A stretch of 64,000 nt of DNA from Heterobasidion occidentale (lineage: Eukaryota > Basidiomycota > Agaricomycetes > Russulales > Bondarzewiaceae), in the NCBI GenBank assembly GCA_039111635.1, contig JBCAQO010000004.1, positions 930,001-994,000 on the forward strand. Direction: 5' to 3'. Both the position numbers and the translations under genes were made by a program. This document shows positions 23,336-35,671 of this stretch, one piece after another. How positions within the stretch are numbered: position 1 is the stretch's first letter; each line of letters opens with the position of its first letter. Below the pieces are notes generated by a model, which saw only the letters and a program-made list of their open reading frames with translations, was not told where the DNA came from and searched no databases.

Positions 23336-26300
23336 ACCTCTCACAATACCTGCGCTCGCTCGTCCGGAGTATCATCATCAACAGAGCCTTGTCCATGTCC
23401 GCTCTTGGCTTCCAGATCGCTGGAGAGACGCTGTTCCGGCGCTCGAGGCCATGCACGCGCGGCGGCTAAGTACGGTGTGTTCTGCTCCGTTGTCGTGGGC
23501 AGCGTTGCAGGTTGATTCGGGAAGCGCTGCTGGCGCCGCTGCGAGGATATGCGGACTTCGACTGTGGGGTCGGCGCTGGCTTCGCGGCGGGACTTGTGTT
23601 ATGGGTGGTTGCGTGTGCTGATTGGGAGTCTTTATCATCGCTGGCAGCGCTGCTCCTTTCACAGCAGCGCCCTCCGTGGCAAGGAATTCGTGTTATGATG
23701 TCCACGATGTGATTCGAACACACAGTCGAATCGTTCACTCGCTCTGACACAGATGAATGATCTCGTGGACTGATTCCTTGCGCCCGCAGACTTCGGCCTC
23801 AGCGTGGTCTGAACGGTTTCATTGACACTTATTCTGGAATTTGCGCAGGACAAGAGACTCAATAGGAGCTGTCACGAACAGCGCCTATCGCGTCACATGG
23901 CGACACGAGCATCAGCATACGATGGCGACGATAAACCATGATCATTTCGCCCAGAGGTATGCCGTTTCCTCTATCAGGGTGCGACTCATCGAATCGAGTT
24001 CAGGCGCGACGTCTACAAAGCCTTTGGCAGTTTCATCAAGAGCAGATGCGCTTTTTGACGACCATCATGTTCTCGCATTCATTCAGGCTGTGTGCATATA
24101 TAGCGCCGAAGGTCCAGGATCTCAGTACACACCATCCCTTGTTCTCCTATGTCATCCTCGAGCTCAATAGATATCCGGCCACAACAAATCATGGATGCGA
24201 TCGAGCCTCCCATTGTTGCTCTCGCTTTCGAGGCTGGCTGCTACGGTGAGCAGGTTCATTTCCATGTAAATGCTCCTTCACGTCCCGACACCCGTCCTAA
24301 GTACTTTCCGTGGCCTCATTCGGACTTTCAACATACTTCCTCGTGTGAGTCGAGCTTGCGCAACCGGGCGAACTGTCTCTCTGACATCCTAGAAGCCACA
24401 AGGGTCTCAGGACCAGGGTGATCCTGACCATGTGGATCACAACTCTAGTCATGTTTGCAGTCTCGACATGCCATCTAGCCTTGCAATGGAAGAATTGCAA
24501 AATTACGATCTCATTAAACTTGTCGAACCTTTGGCCATTGGAAATTGATAGTTTGAATATCCTACCATGGGACAGGCTATATGGGTTGAATTTGCACTTT
24601 CCCATGATCAACGCAAGTCTCCTTCAATCCTGTCTGTCTCCACAAACATTCACAGTATGTATATTTTCTTTTCCAGTATATACTGAGCGACGCCATCGTG
24701 CTCTGGAGGGTATGGATCATGTGGGAACGTGATGTAAAAGCCGTGATATTCCCGCTGCTACTAGCTCTGGCATCGGCTGGTATGTGGTGTTGTCTCTTCT
24801 CTGCATCATTCATGTACATCTTGTCGTGCTAGTCTCCGGGGCTATCAGCGCAATTGAAGCCATCCGAATAGGCACGGCCTCCCACTACCTTTCAGCTTCC
24901 TTTGAGGTCATGGACATCAGTCTCCTTGTCGTCTATGCCTCAGTCTTGGCCACCAACGCCATGACCACCCTACTTATTGGGATCAAGTCATGGTCAGTGC
25001 AAATTCAATTGAGGAGTATGATTTCCTAAATACAGTGATCGTCACAGGCAGCACCGCCAGCTAATCAAAGCTCACCTCCAAAACATCGATCACAAAGACC
25101 GGGTCCAATCTGTCCTCGCCCTCCTTGTTGAATCTGGTATCATTTACTGTATCATATGGGTGAGGATTATGTATGCTCTCTAAGTTTTTTTGCATCACTC
25201 ACATACCTTAGATCGTGTTTTTTGCAGTGCGGACCTCAGATGGCGGCGAGTTGGCAGGCCAAGACTGGTATTCATTACTCTCGGCAATCATGGTTCAAAT
25301 CTCCGTATGCCACACACGCCTTTCTTCCATTTGTAAATAATCACTCCACGGTCAGGGAATCTACCCGACTGCGATCATTGTCCTGGCCGCGCTTCAAAGC
25401 ACAGCTTGGGACATGAGCATTGGGAAGGAGATGTCCCAAAATGCGACTCGGACCGAGAGGCGCCTCGCGACGCAAAGCATTCGCTCTGCGACTTCGACGG
25501 GTATTCACGAGCCCCATGCATCCGGGACAGATGTAGGGCATGGTGAAGTCTGACTCTATTCCATAAGACATACATACTCTTGCGCACCTCCTTTAACGTT
25601 TGGACATGGCATTGACACTCATCGGCGTTGCATACATGCTTATCTACGATTGAAACGGCAATGGGGGCCTTCATTCGGGAGCTAGTCGTGTCTGCATAAA
25701 CGGAGCAGACGCACTGAAACTGTTTCGCTGCTCGTTCAACTTGCATTCATAGGAAAATGGTCCTAAGAGTGTGACCATGTCGTCCCTCACTGATAAAAGG
25801 AAAGCAAGGTATCTGTACTGTATCTGTAAGTGTCTGTGCGCCCTTCTTCTCGGTGCCAGCACAGCGCCTTTGTCTTACATCTGCACACGTCAGTCTGTGA
25901 CTTTCTGTTGGAGCTGTTGAAATCAAGCCCTCCCTCTGCTGCCAGATGCATCTAGGCGATGCTAAACTCTGCTAAACTGCGTCGAGGGGTGACGCCGGCC
26001 TGTAGGTCGGGGCAGGACCCTGCCTGTCGGGGCCAAGAGAAAAAGAGCCGATGTGATGGGCACGTGCGTTGGATGACTCAGCCCCCATCATCCATTCGAG
26101 TCGCGTCAAGTCGCGCTCCGCTGCACTGCTGCTCTTTTCTTCCATTCGCAGCCGTTATGTGTGCTCTCAATCGATAGTTGATGACACACCTCTGTGGTGT
26201 GCTACCCTTGCTGCGCTCGAGCATTTTCTTGCCGACATCTACCTAGCCTTGGCCCTTATATTCCACAATTCAAGGTTAATCACTTCCCTATATGTCGACT

Positions 26301-26600
26301 CACAGCTCCGTGAGACATTCACCAGCCCAGCCAACCGCCATCACGCACGAATCGAGCCGAGCGATTTTCTTCCACAAGCTGTTCAACGTTGGCCGACGCA
26401 GAATACGCATAATTTTGGCCCAGAACACCAGGATCAACGCGTCTCGTGCGAAATTTGGTTGCCCTGCTGTTCCGACCAGTCTACGGCAAGTACAACAGCT
26501 CCGTTGATCTTGACATACAATGACATAATTAGGCCCAAGCGCCTCTGAAATTGCATCCACGCACTCGAGGAACTCGAGGTGGGTGAACGCTACCGGTTTT
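23330..26600. repeat. Tandem duplication A, unit 2
   Basis: Second copy of the unit starting at about 19470, offset near 3.85 kb. It includes the GC-rich repeat copy at 23340-23700, the 5' flank of the membrane gene and gene A2. Downstream similarity persists weakly to about 26550 (CTAAGCGCCTCTGAAAT-type block shared with 22580). Confidence 0.8.
24149..25553 (+). CDS. Multi-pass membrane protein, copy A2
   Basis: Tandem copy of A1 with the same exon order. Starts MSSSSSIDIRPQQIMDAIEP; then GLSTYFLV, TMWITTLVMFAVST, YILSDAIVLWRVWIMWE, VIFPLLLALASA, SLLVVYASVLATNAMTTLLI, VQSVLALLVESGIIY, GIYPTAIIVLAALQ, and the tail ends HGEV before the TGA at 25551. The intron at 24613-24676 also starts GCAAGT and ends CCAG, so the GC-AG intron predates the duplication. 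A1 and A2 differ mostly at scattered sites; no break is seen in the main exons. Function unknown; membrane location expected. Confidence 0.83.
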
Positions 26601-26680
26601 GTGCACCATTGCCCTTCCTTTCTTGCACTTCTAACCCATTCGATAGCAACTTTCGCCCACTAAAGGAGGTCCAAAGCCCG

Positions 26681-27760
26681 TTCATACGTTCCAGCGTGTA
26701 GTAGGAGCTTCATTCGTCGGATCGAGTCAGAACAACTTACATCACAGCCAGCTGCTGACATGACTCAACACAGCTTAGCAACCGCCGTCGGTGCAGCTTC
26801 ATTTAGAGTCGGCGCGCGTTTGGGCATGGGAGCTATAGTACGTTCTGCGGCTTGCGTTACGCCTTCTCTGCCTTCCACCATGATCGCTGGTCGCGGTGCA
26901 CAGTTCTTATTCTCTGACTCTGTTCTTCGACCAAATCCAGCTCGCACACTTCACTCAAGAATGACAATGACTGACAATAGCATCGTTGAAGACACACTTG
27001 AATCATTATCTCAATCGGGAGCCCTGAATCCTGTAAACCTCAATTCTTGATTCTCGACTTTGAATTGCCAATGTCAGTCCGTTGTGAAATACATGGTGTG
27101 TGTGCACGTATCGTTGGGACTGCTTCTATCTCACGTTCATTTCCATAGCAACATGCGCTCGAGGCGGGTGTTTACTGCAGGTTACGGGCATCCTTTGCGA
27201 TTCCAACCGGTTCCGTTCGCCCAACAGTGGAGGCTCAGAGCTCGTTCGTACGTTACCGCGTAGAGTAGCAGCTCCATTCGTAGGATCATGTTGGGACTAA
27301 CGTATTCGGCACAGCCAGCTGCCGACATGACTCAACACCGCCTAACAACCGCCAACAAGCAGTGAGGTGCAGCTTCATTCAGAATTGGCGCGCGTAGTCA
27401 GCATGGAGGCTATAATACGCTCTGCGGCTCGCGTCACGCTTAAGGTGCGACTTTGTTGCCTTCCGCTACGATCGCTGCTCGTGGTTCATAATCCTCATTC
27501 TCTGGCTCTGGGCTTCGACCACATTCAGCTCGCATACTTCACTCAGGAACGACAATGGCTGACAATAGCAGCGTTCAAGAAGACACGTTAGAACCACTAT
27601 CCCGACGAGGAACCCCCAATTCTGTAAGGTTTGATTCTTCCTCCCTGATCCTCGGAATTGATTCGTCATTGTCAGTCGGTTGCGCAATATATGGTGTGTG
27701 TCCACGTATCGTTGGCACTGCCTCATTCTTATGTTGCTCTCATAGAAACCTGTTGGGGGA
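26681..27760. repeat. Duplicated 5' region of the first TPR-CHAT gene
   Basis: Two diverged copies, about 26681-27250 and 27243-27760, offset 567-600 bp. Shared landmarks: CAGCCAGCTGC...GACATGACTCAACAC at about 26747 and 27314; a start-codon segment coding M(T/A)DNS-V-EDTLE-LS at about 26970 and 27555; and ATGGTGTGTGT-CACGTATCGTTGG at about 27093 and 27692. Only the right copy joins the main gene. Confidence 0.75.
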
Positions 27761-30700
27761 TCCACCGATCTCCCTGACAGTGTGGACAATCAAGCTGATA
27801 GCGTTGATGCAGACAAGATCGACGAGCATGCAGCCTCTATTGTGAGGCAATGCAAGGAAGAAAGTCAGCTGTCGTCCCTTGAGACCGCTCTGTATCTCCT
27901 CCGCAACGTCTGTGACCTTTGCCCTACGAATCATCCACATCGGAGATCCTCGTCGAGCAACCTCGCGTTGGCGCTGGTGACTAAATTCGTTTGGACAGGT
28001 GACGGTGCGGCTTTGGATGAAGCGTTGATGGTGCTGAACGAACTGGGCTCGGGACCGGGCGGCGCGAAGCGTATAGCAGACGAACACGTTCCCCAAGTGA
28101 GTCGATGTATGCTTCCATTTATTGCAATTCATCTCGACATCAGGACTTTGAGCAAAACGCAGGTCTAGAGAGCAAAGACTCAATATCGAACATGATCAAC
28201 TTCGCTCTTTCTACTGTGCTAGAGTTCTGTCAGGCGGCACTGCTCTCGAATATCAACACTGTCATAACTCTTCCGCAAGGCTATTCGAATGCGGGAACCA
28301 TCGGACGTCAAAAATTTCGCGACGATGTCTCGCCTCGCCGATGCCCTCGTATTGCGATGCGTTCATAGACAAGAGCTGCAGGACCTGAACGATTCAGTGG
28401 CGATCTTGCGAGAATGTGTAGCTGTCGGTCCTTATCTGACGACTCTCGGTTGCAGCTGATGGCAAAACTTTCGGCTGCGCTCGTTATGAAGTTCTGTCTA
28501 AAGGGTCAAAGCAATGACTTGACTTCCGCGGTCCAGTTACGTGCTCACGAACCGAGTAATATATTCGGGATGTAGATGGAATCTATCTGGCTGCGCAGGG
28601 TTCGACTCTTTTCGAACGATTTCGATCGTCGGGGATATAATAGACCTTGATGCCGCTATCGAGCTTCTACGGCAAGCTCTTCGCATGGTGGACATGGAAC
28701 ATGCCAGCGCTACATGATCCACGGAAGTCTGGCGAGCGCTCTCTCTGTTCGATTTGGCCAGACTAGACGTGCTATTGACCTCCAGGAATCCATAGCTTTA
28801 GGGAAGGGATTCTGAAGATTCTACACATCACCCACCCGACCGTTCGAGCGCGCTGAATGACCTCGCAAATGAGCTTCAGTCGCGATTTGAGCACCAAGGG
28901 CAGGTGGACGACTTGGAATGGGCCATCGCACACCACCGTGAAGCCCTCATACGCCCTTCCCCACATCCTGGTCGTCCTGGCTCGTTGAATAACCTCGCAG
29001 GTGCAATTTTCAGACGATTTGAGCAGAAGAGGCAGATGGTCGACCTAGAGGAGGCCATTTTGCTTCTCCGCGAAGCCCTTCGATTTCACCTTTCCCACAT
29101 TCAGAACGTTCGACATCGTTGGACAATCTTGCTATCGCACTCTCGATCAAGTCCAAGCAGATACAGCAGACGGAGGACCTGGAAGAGGCTATCCTTCTTC
29201 ATCGTGAAGCCCTAGCTCTCCGCACTGCTCCACAACCTGGCCGTTGTGGCTCGTTGAACAACCTTGCAGTGCGCTTTTTCAGTCGATTCGAGCAGAAAGG
29301 GCGAATGGTATGATCTCGAGGAGGCTATTCTGCTCTTTCGTGAAGCTCTCATACTCTATCGGCCTTCACTCGACCATTCGACGGCGCTGAACAACCTAGT
29401 AAATTGCCTCCGGACACGATGTGAGCTGAAGGGGCAGATGAATGACCTCGACGAGGCCATTTTTACTTATTCGTGAAGCACTCACAATCCCACCTTCCCC
29501 ACATTGCGATCGTTCAACGTCACTCATCAACCTCGCCAATGTGCTTCGGACGCGATTCGAGCAGAAAGGACAGGTAGACGACCTTGAGGAGGCCATTCTG
29601 TTGAATCGTGAAGCCCTCTCACTCTTGCCTGCTTCCCATCCAGATCGTTCTATGTCGTTGAACAACCTCGCGGGTGCACTTTCAAGGCGATTTGACCGGA
29701 ATGGACAGATGAATGACCTCGAGGAGGCGATTTTGCTTCATCGTGAAGCGCTCACACTCCGCCCTGCTCCACATCCCGATCATCCAATGTCATTGAACAA
29801 CCTGGCAGGTGTACTTTCGACTAGATTCGGGCAGAATGGGCAGATGGATGATCTCGAAGAGGCCATTCTACTGAATCGTAAATCCCTCGTACTGCACCCG
29901 GCCCCACATCTCTCCCGTTTCAACTCCTTGAACAGTCTCGCAAATACGCTCCGGACGCGATTCGAGCAGAAAGGGCAGGTTGATGATCTCGAGGAGGCAA
30001 TTTTGCATCACCGTGAAGCCCTTACACTTTGCCCTGTCCCACATCCCGATCGTTCAACATCGCTGAACAATCTCGCGGGTGCACTTTCGACTCGATGCGA
30101 ACAAAAAGGACCGATGGATGATCTCGAGGAAGCCATTTCACTCCATCGTGAAGCCCTCGCACTCCGCCCTGTCCCACATCCTCGCCGTTCAACTTCACTG
30201 AATAATCTCGCAAATGTACTCTGGATACGATTCGAGCGGAAGGGGCCGATGGATGACCTCGAACAAGCCATTTTGCTTCTCCGTGAAGCCCTCACACTCT
30301 GCTCGGCACCACATCCTGATCGTTTCCTCTCGCTAGACGGCCTTGCAAGAGCACTCTCGACTCGATTCATGCAGAAAGGGCATGCCGGTGACCTTGAGGA
30401 GGCCATTTTACTTCACCGCGAGGCCCTCATACTCTGCCCTACTTCACATCCCCGTCGATCTGCTCCTTTGAGCCACCTCGCAAATGCACTGTCGACGCAA
30501 TTCAAGCAGAACGGGCAGGTGGACGACATCGAGGAGGCAATCTCGTTACGACGAGAACTACTCATACATCTACCTTCATCGCATCATCGTCGGTGGTTGG
30601 GTTTGAGCGGGCTCGCATCTTCACTCTGTGAAAAGGTTGGGTTCAGCGATACGTCTATGGATATGTTCCGTGCCGCCGTCGGTCACGAAACAGGATCTGT

Positions 30701-32538
30701 GCGAGATCGCTCGAAAGCTGCTCAATTGTGGGCGATGTATGCTGATGATGCGAACCACCCGTCTGCCTTGGAGGCATACCAGGATGCTATTCAACTCTTG
30801 CCTCAGGTCGCGATGCTTGCTTCCGACGCAAACTCACGCCATCAGCTGCTTGCTGATCGGCATCTTGGGAGCCGTTTACTCTCGACGAATGCTGCAGCTT
30901 GCGCTATCCGATTGAACGAGCTTGACCTGGCTGTTGAGATGCTCGAAGAGGGCAGATCTATTTTTTGGTCTCAGGCACTGCAGCTTCGGACCCCGCTTGA
31001 CGACCTCCGCCATGCCTACCCTGAATTGGCGCAAAAACTACGTGAGATCTTCACGACACTTGAGCGCAGCTCGTTCCGTGAGGGCTCAGATGTGATACGG
31101 ACTGATGTAGAAGCAGTGACTGCAATGGAGGCAGAAGCAGCACGTTTTCGTCAGCTGAATGAGGCCCGATTGGCGATACTGGAAGAAGTTCGGGCCTTGA
31201 AAGGTTTCACAGATTTTCTACGTCCGAAGAAGCTGAACACGCTGAAGAAAGCGGCGGTTCACGGTCCCGTCGTTCTCCTCAATGCGTCCAAGTCTTCTTG
31301 CGATGCCTTGATCGTCACATTGGAAGGTGTAGAGCATGTCCCACTTTCTCCTCAGTTGACGGGGCAACAAGTATCACTCCTCGCGAGCTCTGTATTGAGT
31401 TCCGTGAGCAACTTCAACTCTTTCACGAATAGCTACAAGACCTCCTTCGAAAGCCTCCTCGAAAGCACCCAAGCCCAACGTGATGTTCCACAAGATCGGC
31501 ATCTCGGGAGACGTCAGAAGGTTCCTCTTCAAACTGTCAACGATGTCCTTCGCGGTGTTCTTGCAGTGCTCTGGAAGCTTGTGGTCCATCCTGTCATACG
31601 TCATTTGAAACTCGAGGTAAGATCTTTTTCCCGCACATGTTTTGTTTTATGCTCGGGACTTACGGAGCATGCAGAAGTCAGGGTCGCCTACGCGCCTGTG
31701 GTGGTGCCCAACCGGTCTATTCTCTGTCCTTCCGCTTCATGCAGCTGGCATCTATCCGTCTGACTCGCATACGGGAGCTGTTGAGAATGCATCAGATTAC
31801 ATGGTCTCATCGTACACGCCTACATTGAACTCTCTTCTCATCTCCCCGCCTGTCACGAGTATGGATTCGTTCAAGATGCTGGTTGCCATACAGCCAGAAA
31901 CCAAGGGCCAGGTCGTATTGACTCAAACTCGTGAAGAAATGCGTCAAATCGAGCGACACGTGCCGGCCTCTTCTCTCATCAAGCTGGGTGTGGACGGCTC
32001 TGAGTTATCCAAAATCGACACGGTGCTCACGCATCTGTCGCATGCTTCCATCGCTCATTTCGCGTGCCACGGCGTCCAAAATTTAGCGAATCCCTTGGAA
32101 AGTGCGCTTCTCCTGGATGGTCAATTGAAGGTCTCCACGATCATGGCACAATCTCTGCCAAAAGCCTCTTTGGCTTTTCTCAGCGCATGCGAGACAGCAA
32201 AAGGTACGGTCGAACTTCCTGATGAAGCCATGCATCTTGCAGGGACAATGCTGTTCTCCGGATTCCGCAGCGTAGTTGCTACCAAATGGTCCGTTTCTCT
32301 CCCTCTATGCGTTCCTTGGCTCTTTCTCATCTACACGAACAGGTCTATTTATGACGAAGATGGTCCTAAAATCGCGGATGAGTTCTATGGCTACCTTTTC
32401 AAAAATCACGAAGACGGCTCGGCCCCCGACACGACAGAATCTGCTCGAGCACTTCACCTCGCGGTCAAGAAGCTGCGCGCCCAGTACAACGACCATTCGT
32501 TCGTTCGTTGGGTGCCATTTGTTCACTATGGGCTATGA
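27555..32538 (+). CDS. TPR-CHAT domain protein, copy 1 (N-terminal third frameshifted)
   Basis: Exon 1 is 27555-27623 (MADNSSVQEDTLEPLSRRG) and exon 2 is 27746-28096. From 28160 to 29460 TPR-like segments (GQVDDLEWAIAHHREALIR, TEDLEEAILLHREAL) appear in changing frames. One break sits in a T5 run at 29460-29464. From 29442 to 31616 one frame holds at least eight more repeats of about 42 residues (DDLEEAILLHREALTL-type). The exons 31675-32288 and 32343-32538 carry the CHAT domain: HFACHG (His at 32068), LSACETA (Cys at 32188), AGTMLFSGFRSVVATKW, and the end RWVPFVHYGL. CHAT is a caspase-like cysteine protease fold named for its link to HetF and TPRs. His and Cys are both present, so the domain could be active. 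Whether the broken N-terminus is real decay or assembly error is open. Confidence 0.85.
29500..30600 (+). repeat. Tandem ~126-bp repeats encoding TPRs
   Basis: About nine direct repeats of roughly 126 bp, each coding one 42-residue helical repeat with the consensus DDLEEAI-L-REAL-L-P-PHPDRS-SLNNLA. Similarity is clear at the nucleotide level (for example CTCGAGGAGGCCATT-type blocks), which implies recent expansion or gene conversion. Confidence 0.8.
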
Positions 32539-33524
32539 TATCTCGCACGAGGTACATGTTATGGCAGGTTTATGGATGATCAAGTATGCTTTCCTCTGTC
32601 CGGAGTCCGGACCTTCGTTTATGAGCGCGATCACTGGAAGAGTATGTTGCAGTATCACATCGTCGTGAGGGAAGTCAGTCCGAGCGGGAGGAATTACACA
32701 AATGGATCAGCTGCAGGCCGTGAAGGAATTAGGAGAAGCCCGTGATGGGTTCATGCTGACGTTCCAACGTGATCTCTGTGTGCTGGAAACCTGATTCTTC
32801 TGTTGCACCATCGCACCGTCTACAATATATAACTCAGCAAGCGCCATGAGCAATTGAACTTGATCGCAAGGCAAACTCTCCATGAAAGAAGGACGCAGAC
32901 ATATTTAGGTGATTGTTGAACTCCGTAACCCCTCAGCTGTCGACGCTCGCGTTTACCTTAAGGTACGGTATAGTATGATCTCTCCGGGCAGTGTGCGGAT
33001 CGGTGTGCACAGCCAGGCTGGCCTACCTTTGTCTCCCCCTTTAATCGAGGTCATGTCAATGCCTCCGCGTTGTTCTCTGCTATGCTGTACTGGAGTGGTG
33101 GACCGTGACCGCACTGGCCGACAGGAAATATCCAGCACTGCGGCCGGGCACTGCCGGCGAGCGGCACAACTGCAGCGGCACATGGCGCGGCCTGAATATT
33201 CCCACAGCCCTTTCAACTCCTTCCCACTGCATGAGCTCTCTGCCGACGCAGCCAAAAAGACGTCTCCCGCTCAAAGNNNNNNNNNNNNNNNNNNNNNNNN
33301 NNNNNNNNNNNNNNNNNNNNNNNNNNNNNNNNNNNNNNNNNNNNNNNNNNNNNNNNNNNNNNNNNNNNNNNNNNNNCCCCTATTGACCGAGGGGTCCGGG
33401 TCCTGACCACGTATTGAGCGAGGTTACGGGTGCCTGACAGTGACTGACACGTCGACGGCCTGTTGCTTTTACTTTCGTTTCGTTCCATCTGCGCGTCCAA
33501 GCGCCCCCTTACTCCCTGCTCGCC
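32539..33524. other. Intergenic stretch with scaffold gap
   Basis: Between the TPR-CHAT gene and the ERV41-like gene. It contains a 100-N gap at 33277-33376. The open frame that appears to run through the gap is not evidence of a gene. The last 150 bp form the 5' flank of the ERV41-like gene. Confidence 0.7.
33277..33376. other. Assembly gap of 100 N
   Basis: Exactly 100 undetermined bases, the usual placeholder for a gap of unknown size between contigs. Confidence 0.99.
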
Positions 33525-35671
33525 ATGTCCGTCCGCACCAGCCCCAGCGGCCTCGGTGGCCCCAGCGACGAGCCCTCCCTCCTCGACAAGCTCGATCAGT
33601 TCGCCCCCGCACCCCTCAAAAGCTTCGACGCCTTCCCCAAGCTGCCGTCCACTTACAAGTCGCGCTCCGAGTCCCGCGGCTTTCTCACCCTCTTCGTCGG
33701 CCTCCTTGCCTTCCTGCTCGTGCTGAACGACATCGGCGAATTTGTCTGGGCTGGCCGGACTACGAATTTAGCGTGGACCGCGATGCGAGAGCTTCATGAA
33801 GGTGAATGTCGATCTCGTGGTCAACATGCCTTGTAAATGTGAGTGCTGTGATCGTGGTGTCTGCTCGCTTCTCTTGACCTGTTGATGGCGCGCTCTGCTT
33901 TCGTGTATACGTTGTGTGTGTGCTGCAGATCTGAGCGTCGATCTCAGAGACGTCATGGGGGACAGGATGTATCTTAGCAAGGGTTTCCGTCGGGACGGGG
34001 TGCGTAGCCGTCTTTCGCCTCTGATTGCGCATTGTCAACAACGCGATTCCTGCAGACCCTCTTCGACATCGGCCAGGCTACCACACTCAAGTACGTCCCG
34101 GACCCTTCATCTCTTGCATTTCATCTCGTCGTGTGCTCATCCGTTGTGCCTCATTCATTTTTCTCTCTCCTCATAAATTAATTCATCTCAAATCGCGCAC
34201 AGGGAACACGCCGAGGCGCTCTCCGCTCGCCAGGCCGTCTCCCAATCCCGCAAGTCCCGCGGCTTCTTCTCGCTCTTCAAACGCGCCCCGCCGGCGTACA
34301 CGCCAACATACAACTACCAGCCCGACGGGAGCGCGTGCCGGGTCTACGGGTCGCTCGACGTGAAGAAGGTGACGGCGAACCTGCACATCACGACGCTCGG
34401 TCACGGCTACGCGAGCACGGTCCACGTGGACCACAACGGTGCGTGTCGACCCCCGCACCGATGACGCGCGCTGACGCCCCGGCCTGCCCCCCGTCACCCC
34501 GCCGCCAGCGATCAACATGTCACACGTCATCACCGAGTTCTCTTTTGGGCCCTATTTCCCCGAGATAACCCAGCCGCTCGACAACTCGTTCGAGATCACG
34601 CAAAGCCGTACGCGCCCCCCTTTTCCTGCCAGTGACAAAGCAACGTGACGATATGAACGCGGTACTTCTCATTTACTTTTGCAGCCTTCACAGCGTATCA
34701 GTACTTCCTCCGCGTCGTACCCACAACCTACGTCGCCCCGCGCTCCGACCCGCTCATCACGAACCAGTACAGCGTCACGTACTACACCCGCGTGCTCGAG
34801 CACAACCGCGGCACGCCCGGCATCTTCTTCAAATTCGACATGGAGCCCATGCGGCTCACGATCTACCAGCGCACAACGACCCTCGCGCAATTCCTCATCC
34901 GGTGCGTCTCGTCGCCGCTCACCGTTCTCATCCACCGAATCCAGCTCACACCTGCGATGACGAACTTGCAGCTGGGCCGGCGTCGTCGGCGGCGTGTTCG
35001 TCTGCAGCGCCTGGGCCCTCCGCATCACCACGCGCGCCGTCACCCTCGTCACTGGGCCCTCCGACGATGACACCATCGCGCCCACCCCCGACTCAGCCGC
35101 CGCGCGCGCCTCCGGGCTCCGCCGCAAATGGGTCGGCGGCGCCCTCCGCGCGCGCCCCGGCTCGGGCACCGGCCAGGGTCGCGTCGTGCGCCAGGGCAAC
35201 AGCTGGGTCGTCGAGGGCCCCGGCGGCGGCAGCGTCGGCGGCTCGCCCTACTCCTCGTACGCGGGCACGCCCGTCTCCGCCGCCTCGCCGTACGCGCCGT
35301 TCTCCCCCGCGCCGTTCTCCCCGTACTCCCCCGCGCCGCCCCCGCCCATGTCCGCGCGCTCCATGTCGCACCCGGGCGCGACGCCCGCCGGCGGCGCGGA
35401 GCACCAGCAGCACCCCGCGCCCTTTGGCCTCGGCCTGCCGTCCAGCGCGTTCGGGCCCGGCCCCGCGTCCGCGCGCTCGCCGTCGATGCCCGCGCCGTCG
35501 CCGTTCCTCGGTGTAGCCAACGCGGGCTCGCCGGCGCTGACGCCGAGCTACGCGCATTTCCCGCCGACGCCGAACCCGGGGACGACGGCGTTCCCGCGGT
35601 CGCCTGCCCCCGGGGCGGCTGGGTTCCCGTTCGTGAAGTCGCCGTTGGCGGGGCCGAAGAAGGACGATTGA
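33525..35671 (+). CDS. ERV41: ERV41/ERGIC2-type COPII vesicle membrane protein (two single-base breaks in exon 1)
   Basis: Seven exons: 33525-33838, 33929-33999, 34056-34090, 34203-34438, 34509-34607, 34685-34901, 34972-35671. N-terminus LDKLDQFAPAPLKSFDAFPK, a first membrane span (LTLFVGLLAFLLVLNDIGEF), lumenal segments (YLSVDLRDVMGDRMYLSKGF, VITEFSFGPYFPEITQPLDN, SVTYYTRVLEHNRGTPGIF) and a second span (WAGVVGGVFVCSAWALRI). These are the landmarks of Erv41/ERGIC2, which with Erv46 cycles between ER and Golgi. The cytosolic tail is unusually long and rich in Pro, Ser and Ala. Exon 1 reads in three frames: one base is missing at a G run (33748-33750, expected VWGWPD) and another near 33785-33793 (expected DAxSFMK). 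All later phases agree only if both are restored. Confidence 0.92.

Noticed and set aside
29500..30600. Regular direct repeats resembling a CRISPR array
   Set aside because: Units are coding TPR repeats of about 126 bp without spacers, in a eukaryote.
32909..33406. Open frame running through the N gap
   Set aside because: The gap length is a placeholder, so the frame is meaningless.
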